Origin: Acheta domesticus
Taxonomy: Eukaryota; Arthropoda; Insecta; Orthoptera; Gryllidae
Reading direction: 5' to 3'
DNA: 64,000 nucleotides
Assembly: GCA_031308135.1 (NCBI GenBank)
Contig: JAHLJT010009419.1
Span: 182,482,856 to 182,546,855, forward strand
The translations under genes were made by a program, and so were the position numbers. The notes beneath the pieces are model-generated. The model was not told the DNA's origin and did not search any database. It worked only from the letters and a program-made list of their open reading frames with translations. Position 1 is the first letter of the stretch, and every line of letters starts with the position of its first letter. Of the stretch, positions 1 to 10,578 are shown one piece after another.

Positions 1-378
1 GTGGCAGAATACTTACGCGGAATTTGGGATAAGAATAATATAATTTACGAAGGCCAACACGGTTTTAGAAAAGGATATTCGTGTGAGAGTCAGGTAGTCA
101 CTGTCAGTCAGGACATTGCTGATTCTCTCGATAAAGGTTCCATTGTTCTTGCAATTATCATAGATTTCACCAAAGCGTTCGACCTCGTTCCCCATGATAA
201 ATTAATACAAAAAATTAGTAAGCTTAACATAGACAGAAGAATTGCCCTATGGATTCGAGAATTTCTCAGCTCGCGTACTCAACGGGTGCGAATTGGAACA
301 AATTTCTCATCGAGGGCAGAAGTAACGTCCGGAGTGCCACAGGGAAGTGTGCTAGGTCCATTGTTATTTATAGCGTAT
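1..378 (+). pseudogene. Non-LTR reverse transcriptase, N-terminal fragment
   Basis: Partial ORF cut by the window edge on the left and by the LTR element on the right. Visible RT motifs are GQHGFRKGYSCESQ (fingers), the palm motif A region IIIDFTKAFDLVPHDKL, whose first Asp is the metal-binding residue, and SGVPQGSVLGPLLF (motif B). This is the usual order for jockey/CR1-type RTs, which copy their own RNA at a nicked chromosomal target. The fragment ends in ...FIAY just before the FADD block, which is found again at 6807. The in-frame codons from 379 to 483 belong to the LTR and are not part of the protein. Non-functional as it stands, because the ORF is interrupted. Confidence 0.88.
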
Positions 379-1856
379 TGCAACTACCCTCGGGTCTTCG
401 GTTGGGCGCCTCAGACGGGTAGCCGGCCCGCTCAGTCGACAGATTACCTGAAACGGCGAAGATGGAGGAAGCCGGTGGCCTAGGTTGAATGAGAAGTCAA
501 ACATGTGAATTTAGAACAAGTTGAATTTATTCATTAAAAAAAAAGAAAACGCTAATGGTCTGGTGATGATAACTCTGGCGAGCATGCCCCCAAAATCGAA
601 ATAAAACAAAAAAATGAAATGTCATGCACATAAGAGAACAAAAAATTACAAAGTGATTACAATCAGATGAAACTCTTCTTCGCGCGCGAATTCCCGCTTG
701 ACGGCCATGCGCGGCCGGGAACTCCTCTTCGTCGCCCGGTCGAGAGGAAGTCAACACTGATTGTCTGATGTACTGTTCACACCTCTCGATCGCGGGTACG
801 ACATAAGACACTCAAACAGAAAATACCTCTGTTAGGCGGCCTGCGCCACCCACTGAAGTTGAACGACCTCAGGTCAGCTGGCTGCGAGGTTCGTGGCGAG
901 CGAGGGGCGCCGCTCGGAAAATGTAGGTCAGATCAGGTACTTGCGAGGGTAGCGGCCAAGGCGGCCGGAACACAAAAGCGCCGTCTGCTCGCTGCGGTGA
1001 ATGGGTCAGCACAGTTCATTCACTGACACGGTCGGTTCATTCCCGGTCGATCTCACAATACTTTGATACTAATGAGCCCGTGAATTATCGCACAAATTCA
1101 CTAAGGAAAAGAGAGTCTCGAGTTCGCACGTAAATCGGACGTAATATAATACGAATTGCTGTCAAATGTTCATAATACTGTTCTGCGGCCTGCGTTCGTC
1201 ACAGAAGTCTTGTACCCAAACTCTACAAGAAACTTAATAATTTTTCTAAGTCCATCGAACCGAACGCCACAACAGAATATAACAGGTTCCCCCCTGCGGC
1301 CGCCACTTGCGTCCGATTCTGAACACAGCTCCCCAGCTTCTCTTTTGTGCCTCGTCGCTCCAAGTTTTAGGAAACCTCGTTCCCCCTACCAAAATTATCC
1401 CTGTGACTCTGGAATATTCTAGAACAAACCCGAATTCTGGTTGCTATTGGCGAAAGGGTACTGCGCATTAGATATTTTCTGCCCAATCAGAGGATGTTTT
1501 CGAGGCCGAGAAAAGAGTGAGAGAGGGGCTGGTTATCGCTCCCTCTCGCTTTAATTTTGCGTCGAAAAGGGGCAGTTATTAACGACCGGGGGGGTGTGAG
1601 GGGCTAGGAATCTCTAGGGAGGTTGACGGAAGAGTTCCAGGCGTCGTGGAAAAATACTGAAGGGGTCGTGTGCAGAGCGGCTACCCAGAGTTGGGGCACA
1701 CGTGTCCGCGACGAATTATGGAGCGAAGGGTGCCGACACCGTGGCGCCTCGCCTGGCCCTCGGGTCGCCCCCGTGGCGCCTCGCATCTCTCGCGTCGCCG
1801 CCTGCGTGGAGTTATTTTGCGGCAGAATAAACTTGAATCTATTCGGTATCACTACA
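379..1856 (-). repeat. 3' LTR of the gypsy-type element
   Basis: Starts TGCAACTACC on the + strand and ends TCACTACA. It matches 5325-6802 at a constant offset of 4946. Small ORFs inside it (for example 527-811 and 1156-1422) recur unchanged in the other LTR and are not genes. At 1478 bp it is long for an insect gypsy LTR. It contains a GC-rich segment (about 660-1000) and a second at about 1660-1810. Confidence 0.92.
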
Positions 1857-1873
1857 TTGGCCTCCCTTCCCGC
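1857..1873 (-). promoter_or_regulatory. Polypurine tract of the LTR element
   Basis: Immediately inside the 3' LTR the - strand reads GCGGGAAGGGAGGCCAA, then TG of the LTR. A purine-rich run touching the 3' LTR is where second-strand synthesis is primed in LTR retrotransposons. Its position confirms the - strand orientation of the element. Confidence 0.7.
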
Positions 1874-2237
1874 AGTAGAGATATGCATCGTGTTTTAAAA
1901 TTCGTAAGGCGTGGTGAGAAGTTTTGAAACCTGAGATGCTTATCTCGTCAAAAAAAAATTTAAAAAAGTGGTACCGAATTCTAACGACTAATTTCTGTGA
2001 TAACAATTACATAAAAGGTCTTATTCAAATAATTACCCTTAAATTAAACTCATTAACCCTAATAATGGTGGAGTAATAAAATAAACTAATAAACTACAAG
2101 AAAATCTGAATTCCCTAATCTACGGTTACAAATATTATTTCTTAAACAGTGAAGGCACGGCTATCACGAACTACTCGGTAAGCTGTACGGTTCTGGCGAG
2201 TTTATTTTAGAGATTAATAAAGTTTGGAATTAAGTTT
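1874..2237 (-). other. AT-rich non-coding tail of the LTR element
   Basis: Between the end of the RT fragment and the polypurine tract there are about 360 bp of AT-rich sequence with no ORF. In a complete gypsy element about 2 kb of RNase H and integrase coding sequence would lie here, so this is the site of the internal deletion or replacement. Confidence 0.7.
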
Positions 2238-2609
2238 TCATTCTTTCATTTGATTGGTAGAAAGGCATTCTAACAGTCGCCTTAAATGACAAAGATGTTC
2301 CTGAAAATTTCGAGATGAAATCACAAGGTCGTCAATATAAGGCGTAACGAAGAGTTTGAGTTCGTCACCTAATTTTCCATCTAAGCATCGAATGAAGGCT
2401 GCGCCACTGTTCTTTAGGCCGAAAGGCATCCGCTTCCAGACATAAGTGAGGCCGTTGTAAAAGAATCCTGTAAATTTTCTGTCGTCTGGGTGAATAGCAA
2501 TTTGCCAGTACGAACTAGAAAAATCCAAAGCTGAGAAAATTTTTGTTTGGTTAAACTTCCAAAGAATATCATCAATATTCTGCGGCGCCTCATTTTCTGG
2601 AACGGTCAC
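2238..2609 (-). pseudogene. Pol fragment: reverse transcriptase palm, truncated
   Basis: Continues RT after the frameshift. LDFSSSYWQIAIHPDD holds the motif A Asp, MPFGLKNSGAAF is motif B, and YIDDLVIS is the catalytic motif C (YIDD, where YVDD or YADD is commoner). The protein stops soon after motif C. Nothing resembling RNase H, integrase or a chromodomain follows before the 3' LTR, so the copy cannot move by itself. Confidence 0.85.
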
Positions 2610-2613
2610 TTCA

Positions 2614-3456
2614 TTAATTCTGCGAGCGTCTAAACAAATTCTGACCCCTCCGTCTTTCTTTTTTTACAACGACAATCGGATTTAGATAGGCGGTCACTGA
2701 TCTCTCGATGATGCCCTCGTCAATCATTTTTCTGACGGTCTCATCAACTTCCCCCCTTAAAGCTTGTGGAATAGGATAGTTTTTCATCTTAAACGGCGAG
2801 TCATCGGTAACCCTAATTCGAAAACAAAAGTCTTTAATTGGATGAACGGGGCGACCGAAGACATGTAAATAATCAAGTAGCACTGTCTGCAACTGGGAGC
2901 GTTCATCATAGTTCAAAAAATCACATTTTTGCACATTTTGGCAAATAATCCCCTTCGTCGTTTCCCCCCCTTCCCAAGTTGCACTAGAAATGCTAAGATC
3001 AATCCTATCTCCCCCGTCATCTTGAATAATAATTTCTTTACCGGCACCGAAACTCATAACATTTCTGGAAAAATCTATTATTCCACCGTTTTCTCTTAAA
3101 AAATCAACCCCCAAAATAACATCATGATTAAGATCTTCAATTACTAGACAGGGCACATCAAACAACATATCTCCTATATTAATTGAAATCAGGACCTGCA
3201 TTGAAATTGGCTTGCTTCGTTTTCTCCCAACCCCTATGACATAGCATCTGACGGTAGGTAATGTCGGTACTGGAATCCGCTCGCTTATAAGTCGCGCATA
3301 AAATTTCTTTGACACAGCACTAATTTCACTACCAGTATCAATAAGAGCTTGGACACATAAATTTCCCATAAAGGATTCAATAATAGGGCATTTTCTGGCA
3401 CGTTCTTTGATAGTCACATCCTCGTCTTCGTTAAAATCAAAAAAGGCATAATTCAC
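2614..3456 (-). pseudogene. Pol fragment: aspartic protease and start of reverse transcriptase
   Basis: A 280-codon ORF following gag. Around residue 40 it has LIDTGSEISAVS, the DTG active site of a retropepsin, and later DVILGVDFLRENGG, the ILG(V)D block near the end of the protease fold. The second half enters RT with a stretch like NYPIPQALRGEVDETVRKM and IVVVKKE. The frame is lost in a poly-T (+ strand) run near 2658-2667, and RT continues in another frame at 2609. Translation normally depends on readthrough or frameshifting from gag; I saw no specific signal. The last residues after the homopolymer are out of frame and meaningless. Confidence 0.82.
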
Positions 3457-3530
3457 TGATATGATCGCATGAAATGGTATCTCTAAAGAAACTCGTCCGT
3501 CACCCAGATACCGAGACAGCTGGGACGTTT

Positions 3531-5195
3531 CTAATTTGTTGAAGCCGGCCGGGATGAATTTTGCCGTCCATCTCTCTCATCGCGATGTCCACGGTTCTCA
3601 CGGGATTCGGGCGGCGCTCGCCGATCATCTGCCTCGTTCCCTCCGGCCCTATTATCTCTATGCCACTGCGGCCTGCCTTGGTAGTTTCCGTCGGGCCTGC
3701 GATTTCTGTCGCGGTTCTCATTGTGATAGTTGTCCCGCGTTCTATCAAATTGTGCCAACAGTTCTTGGAAACGTTCTAAATCTCTACACTCCACGCTGTT
3801 GACAATATTCTGTACATACGTTGGGAAATGAGCTGTCAGTAACCAGATGATTTTTCGGTCGTTTGCCTGCGGGTCACACAGCTTGATGGCGGAGATTTTC
3901 TCCATGGCGTAGTCTAAATAGGACTGCCCGTGGCGGTTTTCCCATCGCGATTCTAAAATCTTCCGCTCGAACTCATATCTCCGTTGTTCGCCCCAGTATC
4001 GATTCAGAAACTTCTCCCGAAACTCTTCATAATTTTGAGGGAAAGGGTTTAAAGCGGAAATCCAATAAGATGCATTGCCTTTCAACAATTCTTGCATAAA
4101 TTTAGCCTTCAAGTGTGAAGGTACCGCCTTCGTGAGATTCATGTAATTTTCCGCCCGGTCAAGGAAAACTTTGGGATTTTCATCGGGTTTTCCGGAAAAA
4201 TACAGGTTTTGCGGTGGAGCCCACGAGAAGCGAAGGCCTGAGCCACCAGAATTCGGATTTGGGTAATTCTCGCGTTCCTTTTCAATTTCCTCCTTTACCA
4301 ATTCTAGGACAGTACGATCAATTTCCCTTTTTAATTTGGCTTCTCTCTCCCTGATGTTTTCCTCACTAATATTGCCTACTTGCGCGAACTTTTCGTGGAT
4401 ATGCGACACTTCTGAATGGAGTTTCTGTCCGATTTTATTAAATTTTTCGCCCATTTCCTGCTTAACTTCAATGATCTTTTCAGTAACCGACTCACAGCAC
4501 GCTTCTACTTTGTCGTCGCATGCCTGTAATTTGGTCTGAATTTCGATTTTAAAAATTTTGAAATTTTCGGTAGTTTCCGCTTGTGCCCTTCCCAACTCCT
4601 GACTGAGTTTTTCTACGTTCCCCTCTATTTCCCCGCATCTGCCTTCGACCTGATTCTTTAAAATCCCTATTTCATGGTTAAGTTTTTGCTCGAGACTTTC
4701 TAATTTATTTGCTTGGGCTTCCAAATGACTTTCGATTCGGTTAAATCTGTCCTCACACTTGCTCTCATGTGCTGTGAACCGTTCATCTAACATTTCCTGT
4801 AATTTGGCAGTGTTATTTGAGATTTTCTCCTCTAATTTTGCGACATTGCTATCTGACTGGTCTTTAATTTCTTTCAATTTAGCGGCGTTGTCTGAAAATT
4901 TCTCCTCAAATTTGGCAACAGTGTTATCTGAAATTTCTCTCATAACGCGCAAGATCTCACTTAAGGTGGGACCTTGCGTCGACGGCTCCTCAAAACTGTC
5001 TTCACCCGTCACGTCAATACCTGATTCGTCCTGCATTTTTACAATGTTACGCGGTTTCACTTGTTTTAGTACGCGCACACGGTATTCACACAACACAACA
5101 CAACACAAGACAATGACACTTACAAGGAAAACACAGTACAAAATGACATCCTCAACAGACCATAAGTTATTAACTTCTCTACACCGTGCTTCCAT
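3531..5195 (-). CDS. Gag-like protein of the LTR element
   Basis: An intact 554-codon ORF. Residues about 14-37 are hydrophobic, but an internal Met at residue 54 (ATG at 5036-5034, MQDESGIDVTG) may be the real start, which would leave the hydrophobic part untranslated. Residues about 75-305 are a long Glu/Lys-rich heptad region predicted to be coiled coil. Residues about 325-490 look like the retrotransposon gag (capsid) domain, with WAPPQNLYFSGKPDENPKVF, YWISALNPFP and YEEFREKFLNRYWGEQRR. The tail is rich in Arg, Asn and Gly with no CCHC zinc knuckle. Gag would package the element's RNA; the basic tail may replace the knuckle. It sits between the 5' LTR and the protease, as expected. Confidence 0.82.
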   Translation of the reverse strand: MEARCREVNNLWSVEDVILYCVFLVSVIVLCCVVLCEYRVRVLKQVKPRNIVKMQDESGIDVTGEDSFEEPSTQGPTLSEILRVMREISDNTVAKFEEKFSDNAAKLKEIKDQSDSNVAKLEEKISNNTAKLQEMLDERFTAHESKCEDRFNRIESHLEAQANKLESLEQKLNHEIGILKNQVEGRCGEIEGNVEKLSQELGRAQAETTENFKIFKIEIQTKLQACDDKVEACCESVTEKIIEVKQEMGEKFNKIGQKLHSEVSHIHEKFAQVGNISEENIREREAKLKREIDRTVLELVKEEIEKERENYPNPNSGGSGLRFSWAPPQNLYFSGKPDENPKVFLDRAENYMNLTKAVPSHLKAKFMQELLKGNASYWISALNPFPQNYEEFREKFLNRYWGEQRRYEFERKILESRWENRHGQSYLDYAMEKISAIKLCDPQANDRKIIWLLTAHFPTYVQNIVNSVECRDLERFQELLAQFDRTRDNYHNENRDRNRRPDGNYQGRPQWHRDNRAGGNEADDRRAPPESRENRGHRDERDGRQNSSRPASTN

Positions 5196-5298
5196 CCATC
5201 ATCTTAATAATTTAAACAATTTAATAATTTAGGCAGAGAAATCTCAGGGCGCTTATCTGGGATATTAAAAAATGAAAATTACGATTATTTCGCGTTAA

Positions 5299-5322
5299 TC
5301 GAGCCCCACGGTGGGAAAGCCA
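5299..5322 (-). promoter_or_regulatory. Candidate tRNA primer-binding site
   Basis: On the - strand, two bases after the 5' LTR, comes TGGCTTTCCCACC followed by GTGGGGCTCGA. A TGG start (pairing with the tRNA CCA end) followed by a T-arm-like GTGGGGCTCGA is the usual layout of a primer-binding site. The T-arm part resembles that of a lysine tRNA, but the spacing from TGG is two bases longer than expected, so I do not assign the tRNA. Confidence 0.5.
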
Positions 5323-5324
5323 AT

Positions 5325-6802
5325 TGCAACTACCCTCGGGTCTTCGGTTGGGCGCCTCAGACGGGTAGCCGGCCCGCTCAGTCGACAGATTACCTGAAAC
5401 GGCGAAGATGGAGGAAGCCGGTGGCCTAGGTTGAATGAGAAGTCAAACATGTGAATTTAGAACAAGTTGAATTTATTCATTAAAAAAAAAGAAAACGCTA
5501 ATGGTCTGGTGATGATAACTCTGGCGAGCATGCCCCCAAAATCGAAATAAAACAAAAAAATGAAATGTCATGCACATAAGAGAACAAAAAATTACAAAGT
5601 GATTACAATCAGATGAAACTCTTCTTCGCGCGCGAATTCCCGCTTGACGGCCATGCGCGGCCGGGAACTCCTCTTCGTCGCCCGGTCGAGAGGAAGTCAA
5701 CACTGATTGTCTGATGTACTGTTCACACCTCTCGATCGCGGGTACGACATAAGACACTCAAACAGAAAATACCTCTGTTAGGCGGCCTGCGCCACCCACT
5801 GAAGTTGAACGACCTCAGGTCAGCTGGCTGCGAGGTTCGTGGCGAGCGAGGGGCGCCGCTCGGAAAATGTAGGTCAGATCAGGTACTTGCGAGGGTAGCG
5901 GCCAAGGCGGCCGGAACACAAAAGCGCCGTCTGCTCGCTGCGGTGAATGGGTCAGCACAGTTCATTCACTGACACGGTCGGTTCATTCCCGGTCGATCTC
6001 ACAATACTTTGATACTAATGAGCCCGTGAATTATCGCACAAATTCACTAAGGAAAAGAGAGTCTCGAGTTCGCACGTAAATCGGACGTAATATAATACGA
6101 ATTGCTGTCAAATGTTCATAATACTGTTCTGCGGCCTGCGTTCGTCACAGAAGTCTTGTACCCAAACTCTACAAGAAACTTAATAATTTTTCTAAGTCCA
6201 TCGAACCGAACGCCACAACAGAATATAACAGGTTCCCCCCTGCGGCCGCCACTTGCGTCCGATTCTGAACACAGCTCCCCAGCTTCTCTTTTGTGCCTCG
6301 TCGCTCCAAGTTTTAGGAAACCTCGTTCCCCCTACCAAAATTATCCCTGTGACTCTGGAATATTCTAGAACAAACCCGAATTCTGGTTGCTATTGGCGAA
6401 AGGGTACTGCGCATTAGATATTTTCTGCCCAATCAGAGGATGTTTTCGAGGCCGAGAAAAGAGTGAGAGAGGGGCTGGTTATCGCTCCCTCTCGCTTTAA
6501 TTTTGCGTCGAAAAGGGGCAGTTATTAACGACCGGGGGGGTGTGAGGGGCTAGGAATCTCTAGGGAGGTTGACGGAAGAGTTCCAGGCGTCGTGGAAAAA
6601 TACTGAAGGGGTCGTGTGCAGAGCGGCTACCCAGAGTTGGGGCACACGTGTCCGCGACGAATTATGGAGCGAAGGGTGCCGACACCGTGGCGCCTCGCCT
6701 GGCCCTCGGGTCGCCCCCGTGGCGCCTCGCATCTCTCGCGTCGCCGCCTGCGTGGAGTTATTTTGCGGCAGAATAAACTTGAATCTATTCGGTATCACTA
6801 CA
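5325..6802 (-). repeat. 5' LTR of the gypsy-type element
   Basis: Second copy of the 1478-bp LTR; no difference from 379-1856 was noticed when the two were compared line by line. In a retrotransposon on the - strand this copy carries the promoter for the element's RNA. I did not identify a convincing TATA box. The right edge (CA at 6801-6802) abuts the GTAT duplication. Confidence 0.92.
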
Positions 6803-6806
6803 GTAT

Positions 6807-7637
6807 ATTAATGATATTTGGCAGGGAATTGAATCAAAAATACGTCTTTTTGCAGATGATTGTATAATTTATCGGGAAATTAATAACACAGTTGATACAG
6901 AAATATTGCAGGCTGATTTAGATAAGCTAGAAGCGTGGGCAACCACAAATGAAATGATATTAAATCCCTGTAAGTGCAAGTTTATCAGATTCGCGCGTTC
7001 TAGAAAGACAGACGACGTGAAATATAAATTAGGAAATCAGGATATTCCGAGAACTAAATGCTGTAAATATTTGGGAATTGTACTAAATGAGGATCTGGGA
7101 TGGGCAGAACACGTAAATTATGTAATGAAAAAGGCGTGGAAGGCATTGCATTTTGTGATTAGAGTACTTAGGAAAGGAAGTGGAAAATCAAGGGAATTAG
7201 GGTACACATCTTTAGTACGTCCGATATTGGAATATGGCTCGATATGTTGGGATCCATATCGTCTAGGGCAAATAAAATCTCTCGAAAAAGTACAAAAATA
7301 TGCCGCAAAATTTGTTAGAAGGGGACGTTTAAATTATGAATTTATGTCGTGGGAACCCTTGGAAAAACGCAGAGAGAAATCGCGTCTTTGTGCGTTATTC
7401 AAAGCAATAAGGGGTGATCGGCCGTGGGGTGAAGTTCGGGCAAGACTATCAAAACCAACATACGTCGCGCGGAAAGATCATGGCTTCAAAATTCGGCAAA
7501 GAAAACAGAGAACAGATGTAGGTAAATTCTCATTTATTAATAGAACCATACAAAATTGGAACAAATTACCTGCAGCAGTGCTAGAGACTTTCCCTCAGAA
7601 TGTCAAAAATTTTAAAATTAGATTAAATAAGTTGTAA
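6807..7637 (+). pseudogene. Non-LTR reverse transcriptase, C-terminal fragment
   Basis: Continues the RT after the insertion, in frame, if the 4-bp duplication GTAT is counted once. The start reads INDIWQGIESKIRLFADDC, with FADD the catalytic pair of motif C. It is followed by KYLGIVLNEDLGW (motif D/E region) and a thumb and tail with ILEYGSICWDP, VQKYAAKFV and FINRTIQNWNKLP, a tail typical of arthropod jockey/CR1-like elements. It ends at a TAA at 7635-7637. No stop or frameshift is seen across about 277 codons, which suggests the element was young when interrupted. Confidence 0.87.
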
Positions 7638-7908
7638 GTTTTTTTTAGAATATGTTAACATTAAAATTTTTATTTTTTTGTATTTATCTTGTTATTTTAT
7701 ATTAAGGTTAGCTTTAGCATAGGGTTAATTCATTAATTTTATAAAATTGTATTCAGTAATGTTGTTTGATGTTTATTTTGTATATTTGTTGTATATATGT
7801 AGTGGTTTGATGTTTGTTTTATGTAGATTAATTGATTGGAAAACGCTACCACCGGAATTATTTCATGTATCCTAAGTAGCGAAATAAATATTCTATTCTA
7901 TATTCCCC

Positions 7909-8590
7909 AGTCGATCTGCATCTAGTCAAAGCTTTGCGATTTGGTAGACATTCTTTAAAATTTTGGAGGCACTTTACATGAAGCGTCACGGACATTTTCA
8001 AAAATTATAAAAATTTAATTTTTTGGCTTCTCTCATGTAGTTAATATTTACATTAGCGTCGATTAGTTCACATTATTGCATTCAAGAGTGCTTTAAATGT
8101 TGTTTTACAGAGTTTTCATGCAAACTCCAAACTGTTCTGTGAAAACGAGCTCAAAATTCCCCATTTTCAGATAGGCTCAAACGCCATTTTCTCAAAAAGG
8201 ACTAAATTTTTTTCAAACTTTTCGTACGAATGATGCTTTTTGAACGGTTTACGATGATATAAAAGAAATTTCGCTTTATTATTTGTTTTTTCAAAAATTA
8301 AAAAATTGTATTTTTTATAAATATCACTCAGGTCTCTAGTATACACATCTCTATCGATTTGAACACATTATTGCATTTTTGATCGTTAGTGCTTATAACA
8401 TAGTCCAAAAAATGTAGTCAAAAACGTTTTTTGAAAACTCAAAAGTTTGCTGTTCAAAGGTGCTTCAAATTTCGCATTTACAGTATCACTTCAACACTAT
8501 TTTCTTTTAAACGGCTCCAAAGTCAATGAAAATTGCCATTAGGAGGAGGTTTTACTCTACTTTAAAATCATTAAAGTAATATTTCAATTC
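7909..8590. repeat. Dispersed AT-rich repeat, family copy 1
   Basis: No gene seen. The stretch contains phrases such as AAACGCCATTTTCTC, CTTCAAATTTCGCATTT and AAACTTTTCGTACG that recur, diverged, at about 14380-15560 and partly at 19270-19880. It is a member of an unclassified dispersed repeat family. Confidence 0.6.
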
Positions 8591-8595
8591 TACCA

Positions 8596-9018
8596 TTAGG
8601 ACATTATTATCGGTAGTATGCCGATATTCTCAAGTTTCCATTGGTGGCGAAGCTCTTGAATCAATGGTACATATTTCTGAATTTTCAAGCTATGAACAGA
8701 TTCTACATTGTTATTGTTGACGACTGCAAAATCGATGATCATGGCTGTTTTCTTGAGCTTGTTCAGAACTATTATATTTGGCCTATTGTTCGAAATTGTG
8801 GTATCTGTAATAATGCTTCTGTCCCAGTACAGCTTCCATTCTTCATTTTCCAAGACTGTAGAAGGATGATATTTGTAATATGGGACATTACAGTATTCAA
8901 GTCCGTATTTTCGTACTAGTCGTCCGTGAATTATTTTCCCCATATTATCGTGCCTAACATTATAGGCAGTGGGAGCCAACACACTACAACCGGCAAGGAT
9001 GTGGTGGATGTTTTCATG
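8596..9018 (-). pseudogene. R2/R4-like element, zinc knuckle end and endonuclease
   Basis: Begins with HENIHHILAGC, the His-Cys half of a CCHC knuckle whose Cys half is in the previous frame. It continues with RPNIIVLNKLKKTAMIIDFAV, the position of the R-P-D-x(12-14)-D motif of the PD-(D/E)XK-like nuclease of R2-class elements. The first Asp is Asn here, so even without the frameshifts cutting would likely be lost. Ends in a stop at 8596. Confidence 0.72.
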
Positions 9019-9031
9019 TTATGCACCCATC

Positions 9032-9905
9032 TCATCTTCTACATTCATCACTTACTACGGAGGGGTCTCTTATTATATATCGTAAGTAATTTCTTGTTGC
9101 GATAACCTGGTCTTGAATGGCTATCATAAAGCCTTCTGTCTCTGGGTACAGTAAACCATGTGTCAACCACCTGTTGGAAACTCTAAAATTAATGTTCTGG
9201 CCTGATAGTTTATTGGGATGTCTACCGTGTAGCTCTTTTCGACACCACTGTTGCATCAGGCTTTCATCGCTAGTGTGCTCTGGTTGAAACTGAGCATTTG
9301 CAAAATTTAAGGGAGTGATACTGAAATCAGCCTCTACTATAGCCTTATGCAGTACCCATGTTCCTGCCCTCTCAAGAAAGTGCTTCCTCATAAGAGAGAT
9401 TTGGTTGGCATTACTGTTGATTAAATTTGTAATGCCTCGACCTCCTTTTTCTCGAGGTACATTGATCCTCTCAACAGCAGATTTAGAATGATATCGATAT
9501 TGGAGCATTGGGTTCTTACATATCTATCCATTTCTTTAAGATCTGACTCCATTTTATTAAGCCCATTGAGTAGACGATCACAGGAATAGCGTATATATTT
9601 ATTGCAGTGACAAGATTTCGCGAATTCAAGGATGTTTTGAGAACCTTTGTGAGTCGGTCCTCGAATTCCGCGGGAATACGTTTCTTCACTTCCGAGTGGG
9701 CTATTGTTCGAGACTGCTCTAAACCAAGATATTTATACACTTCATCATATTCTAACGATTTAATAAGTTCGCTTCTTTGCGTCTCGTATTCCAGACACCT
9801 CTTCATTTTGCCACGTACCACGTTAACCGTTCTGCACTTATCTACACCAAAACACATTCCGATGTCTTCAGAGAAAGTTCCTGTGATATTGAGGAGCTGC
9901 TTCAA
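9032..9905 (-). pseudogene. R2/R4-like element, thumb and linker region
   Basis: Two frames, 9905-9516 and 9508-9032. The first contains FGVDKCRTVNVVRGK and YKYLGLEQS. The second contains INVPREKGGRGITNL, RWLTHGLLYPETEGFMIAIQ and DECRR, the first half of the zinc knuckle. These follow RT in R2/R4-like proteins. Single-base shifts separate it from its neighbours. Confidence 0.75.
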
Positions 9906-10578
9906 CGAACTGGTGTTGATGCATACAGCTTTATATCATCCATATATGCCAGATGGGAAAGTCTGTACGAGGAGTGCTGACTCTTTATCTCATAGCCATA
10001 CTTACTACAGTTGAGGATAGTGGATAGCGGGTTCAAAGCCAAGCAAAACCAAAGTGGGCTCAAAGAATCTCCTTGGAAGATTCCTCGGTTGATGTCAATT
10101 TTATTTGTGATAATATTCACTTCCTTGGTTTTTAGTTCTATTTCTGTCTTCCACATTGTTGTTAGGGTTGCACAGAAATCTATCAACTTGGGATGGATTT
10201 TATATATTTTTAGCACGTCTATAAGCCAGTCATGTGGGACCGAATCATAAGCTTTCTGATAATCTATATACGCTGCAAATAGATTTCTTTGCTTATTACT
10301 TGCTTGTTTCAAGATTACTGAGTCAATAATAAGTTGTTCTTTACATCATTTAACGAGCCTTTCTTACATCCTTTTTGTTGTTCTGCTAGGATAGTGTTAC
10401 CATTACAGTGATCTTCCAGGACCTTAGACACACATTATATTAAGAGTTTGTAAAACGTGTTCAAACAGGTTATAGGTCTATATCTTGCCGGATTACTACT
10501 CCTGAAGTCCTTCGCTATGAGATTCGTCACACCTGTGGTCAAATGATGAGGAATGCTTTGAGGTTATTCAATAAAAGC
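9902..10578 (-). pseudogene. R2/R4-like element, RT core
   Basis: From the right: IPHHLTTGVTNLIAKDF at about 10555-10505, NPARYRPITCLNTFYKLL near 10495-10443 (fingers), then after damaged sequence AAYIDYQKAYDSVPHDWL (motif A with catalytic Asp), RGIFQGDSLSPLWFCLALN (motif B) and LAYMDDIKLYA (motif C, YMDD). The last part, 10312-9902, is one open frame; the first part has shifts near 10320-10440. Confidence 0.8.

Larger units (their letters stand above)
379..6802 (-). mobile_element. Ty3/gypsy-type LTR retrotransposon, internally deleted, full LTR pair
   Basis: A 6424-bp element bounded by two 1478-bp direct repeats (379-1856 and 5325-6802) that begin TG and end CA. It is flanked by a 4-bp target duplication, GTAT at 375-378 and 6803-6806. 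Genes read on the - strand, so 5325-6802 is the 5' LTR. Order is 5' LTR, gag, protease, partial RT, AT-rich non-coding tail, purine tract, 3' LTR. A 4-bp duplication and a gag-protease-RT order suit Ty3/gypsy. RNase H and integrase are absent: after the RT palm there are only about 380 bp before the 3' LTR. The LTRs look identical by eye, so insertion was recent although pol is broken. It was therefore probably mobilised by a relative in trans. Confidence 0.9.
1..7908 (+). mobile_element. Jockey/CR1-like non-LTR retrotransposon, 3' part, split by an LTR element
   Basis: Reverse transcriptase coding sequence runs in from the left edge of the window, stops at 378, and resumes in the same frame at 6803-6807 after a 6.4 kb LTR retrotransposon. 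The two halves are the left and right parts of one RT: fingers and palm on the left, the FADD active-site block and the C-terminal thumb/tail on the right. The 3' UTR from 7638 is AT-rich and ends near 7890-7908 in a short ATTCT-type tandem instead of a long poly(A). Apart from the insertion the frame is open throughout, so this copy was probably intact when it was hit. The family assignment (jockey/CR1 group) rests on motif style; a search would be needed to separate clades. Confidence 0.85.

Noticed and set aside
527..1898. Small ORFs inside the LTRs
   Set aside because: Repeated unchanged in the other LTR; LTRs are non-coding and no domain is seen.
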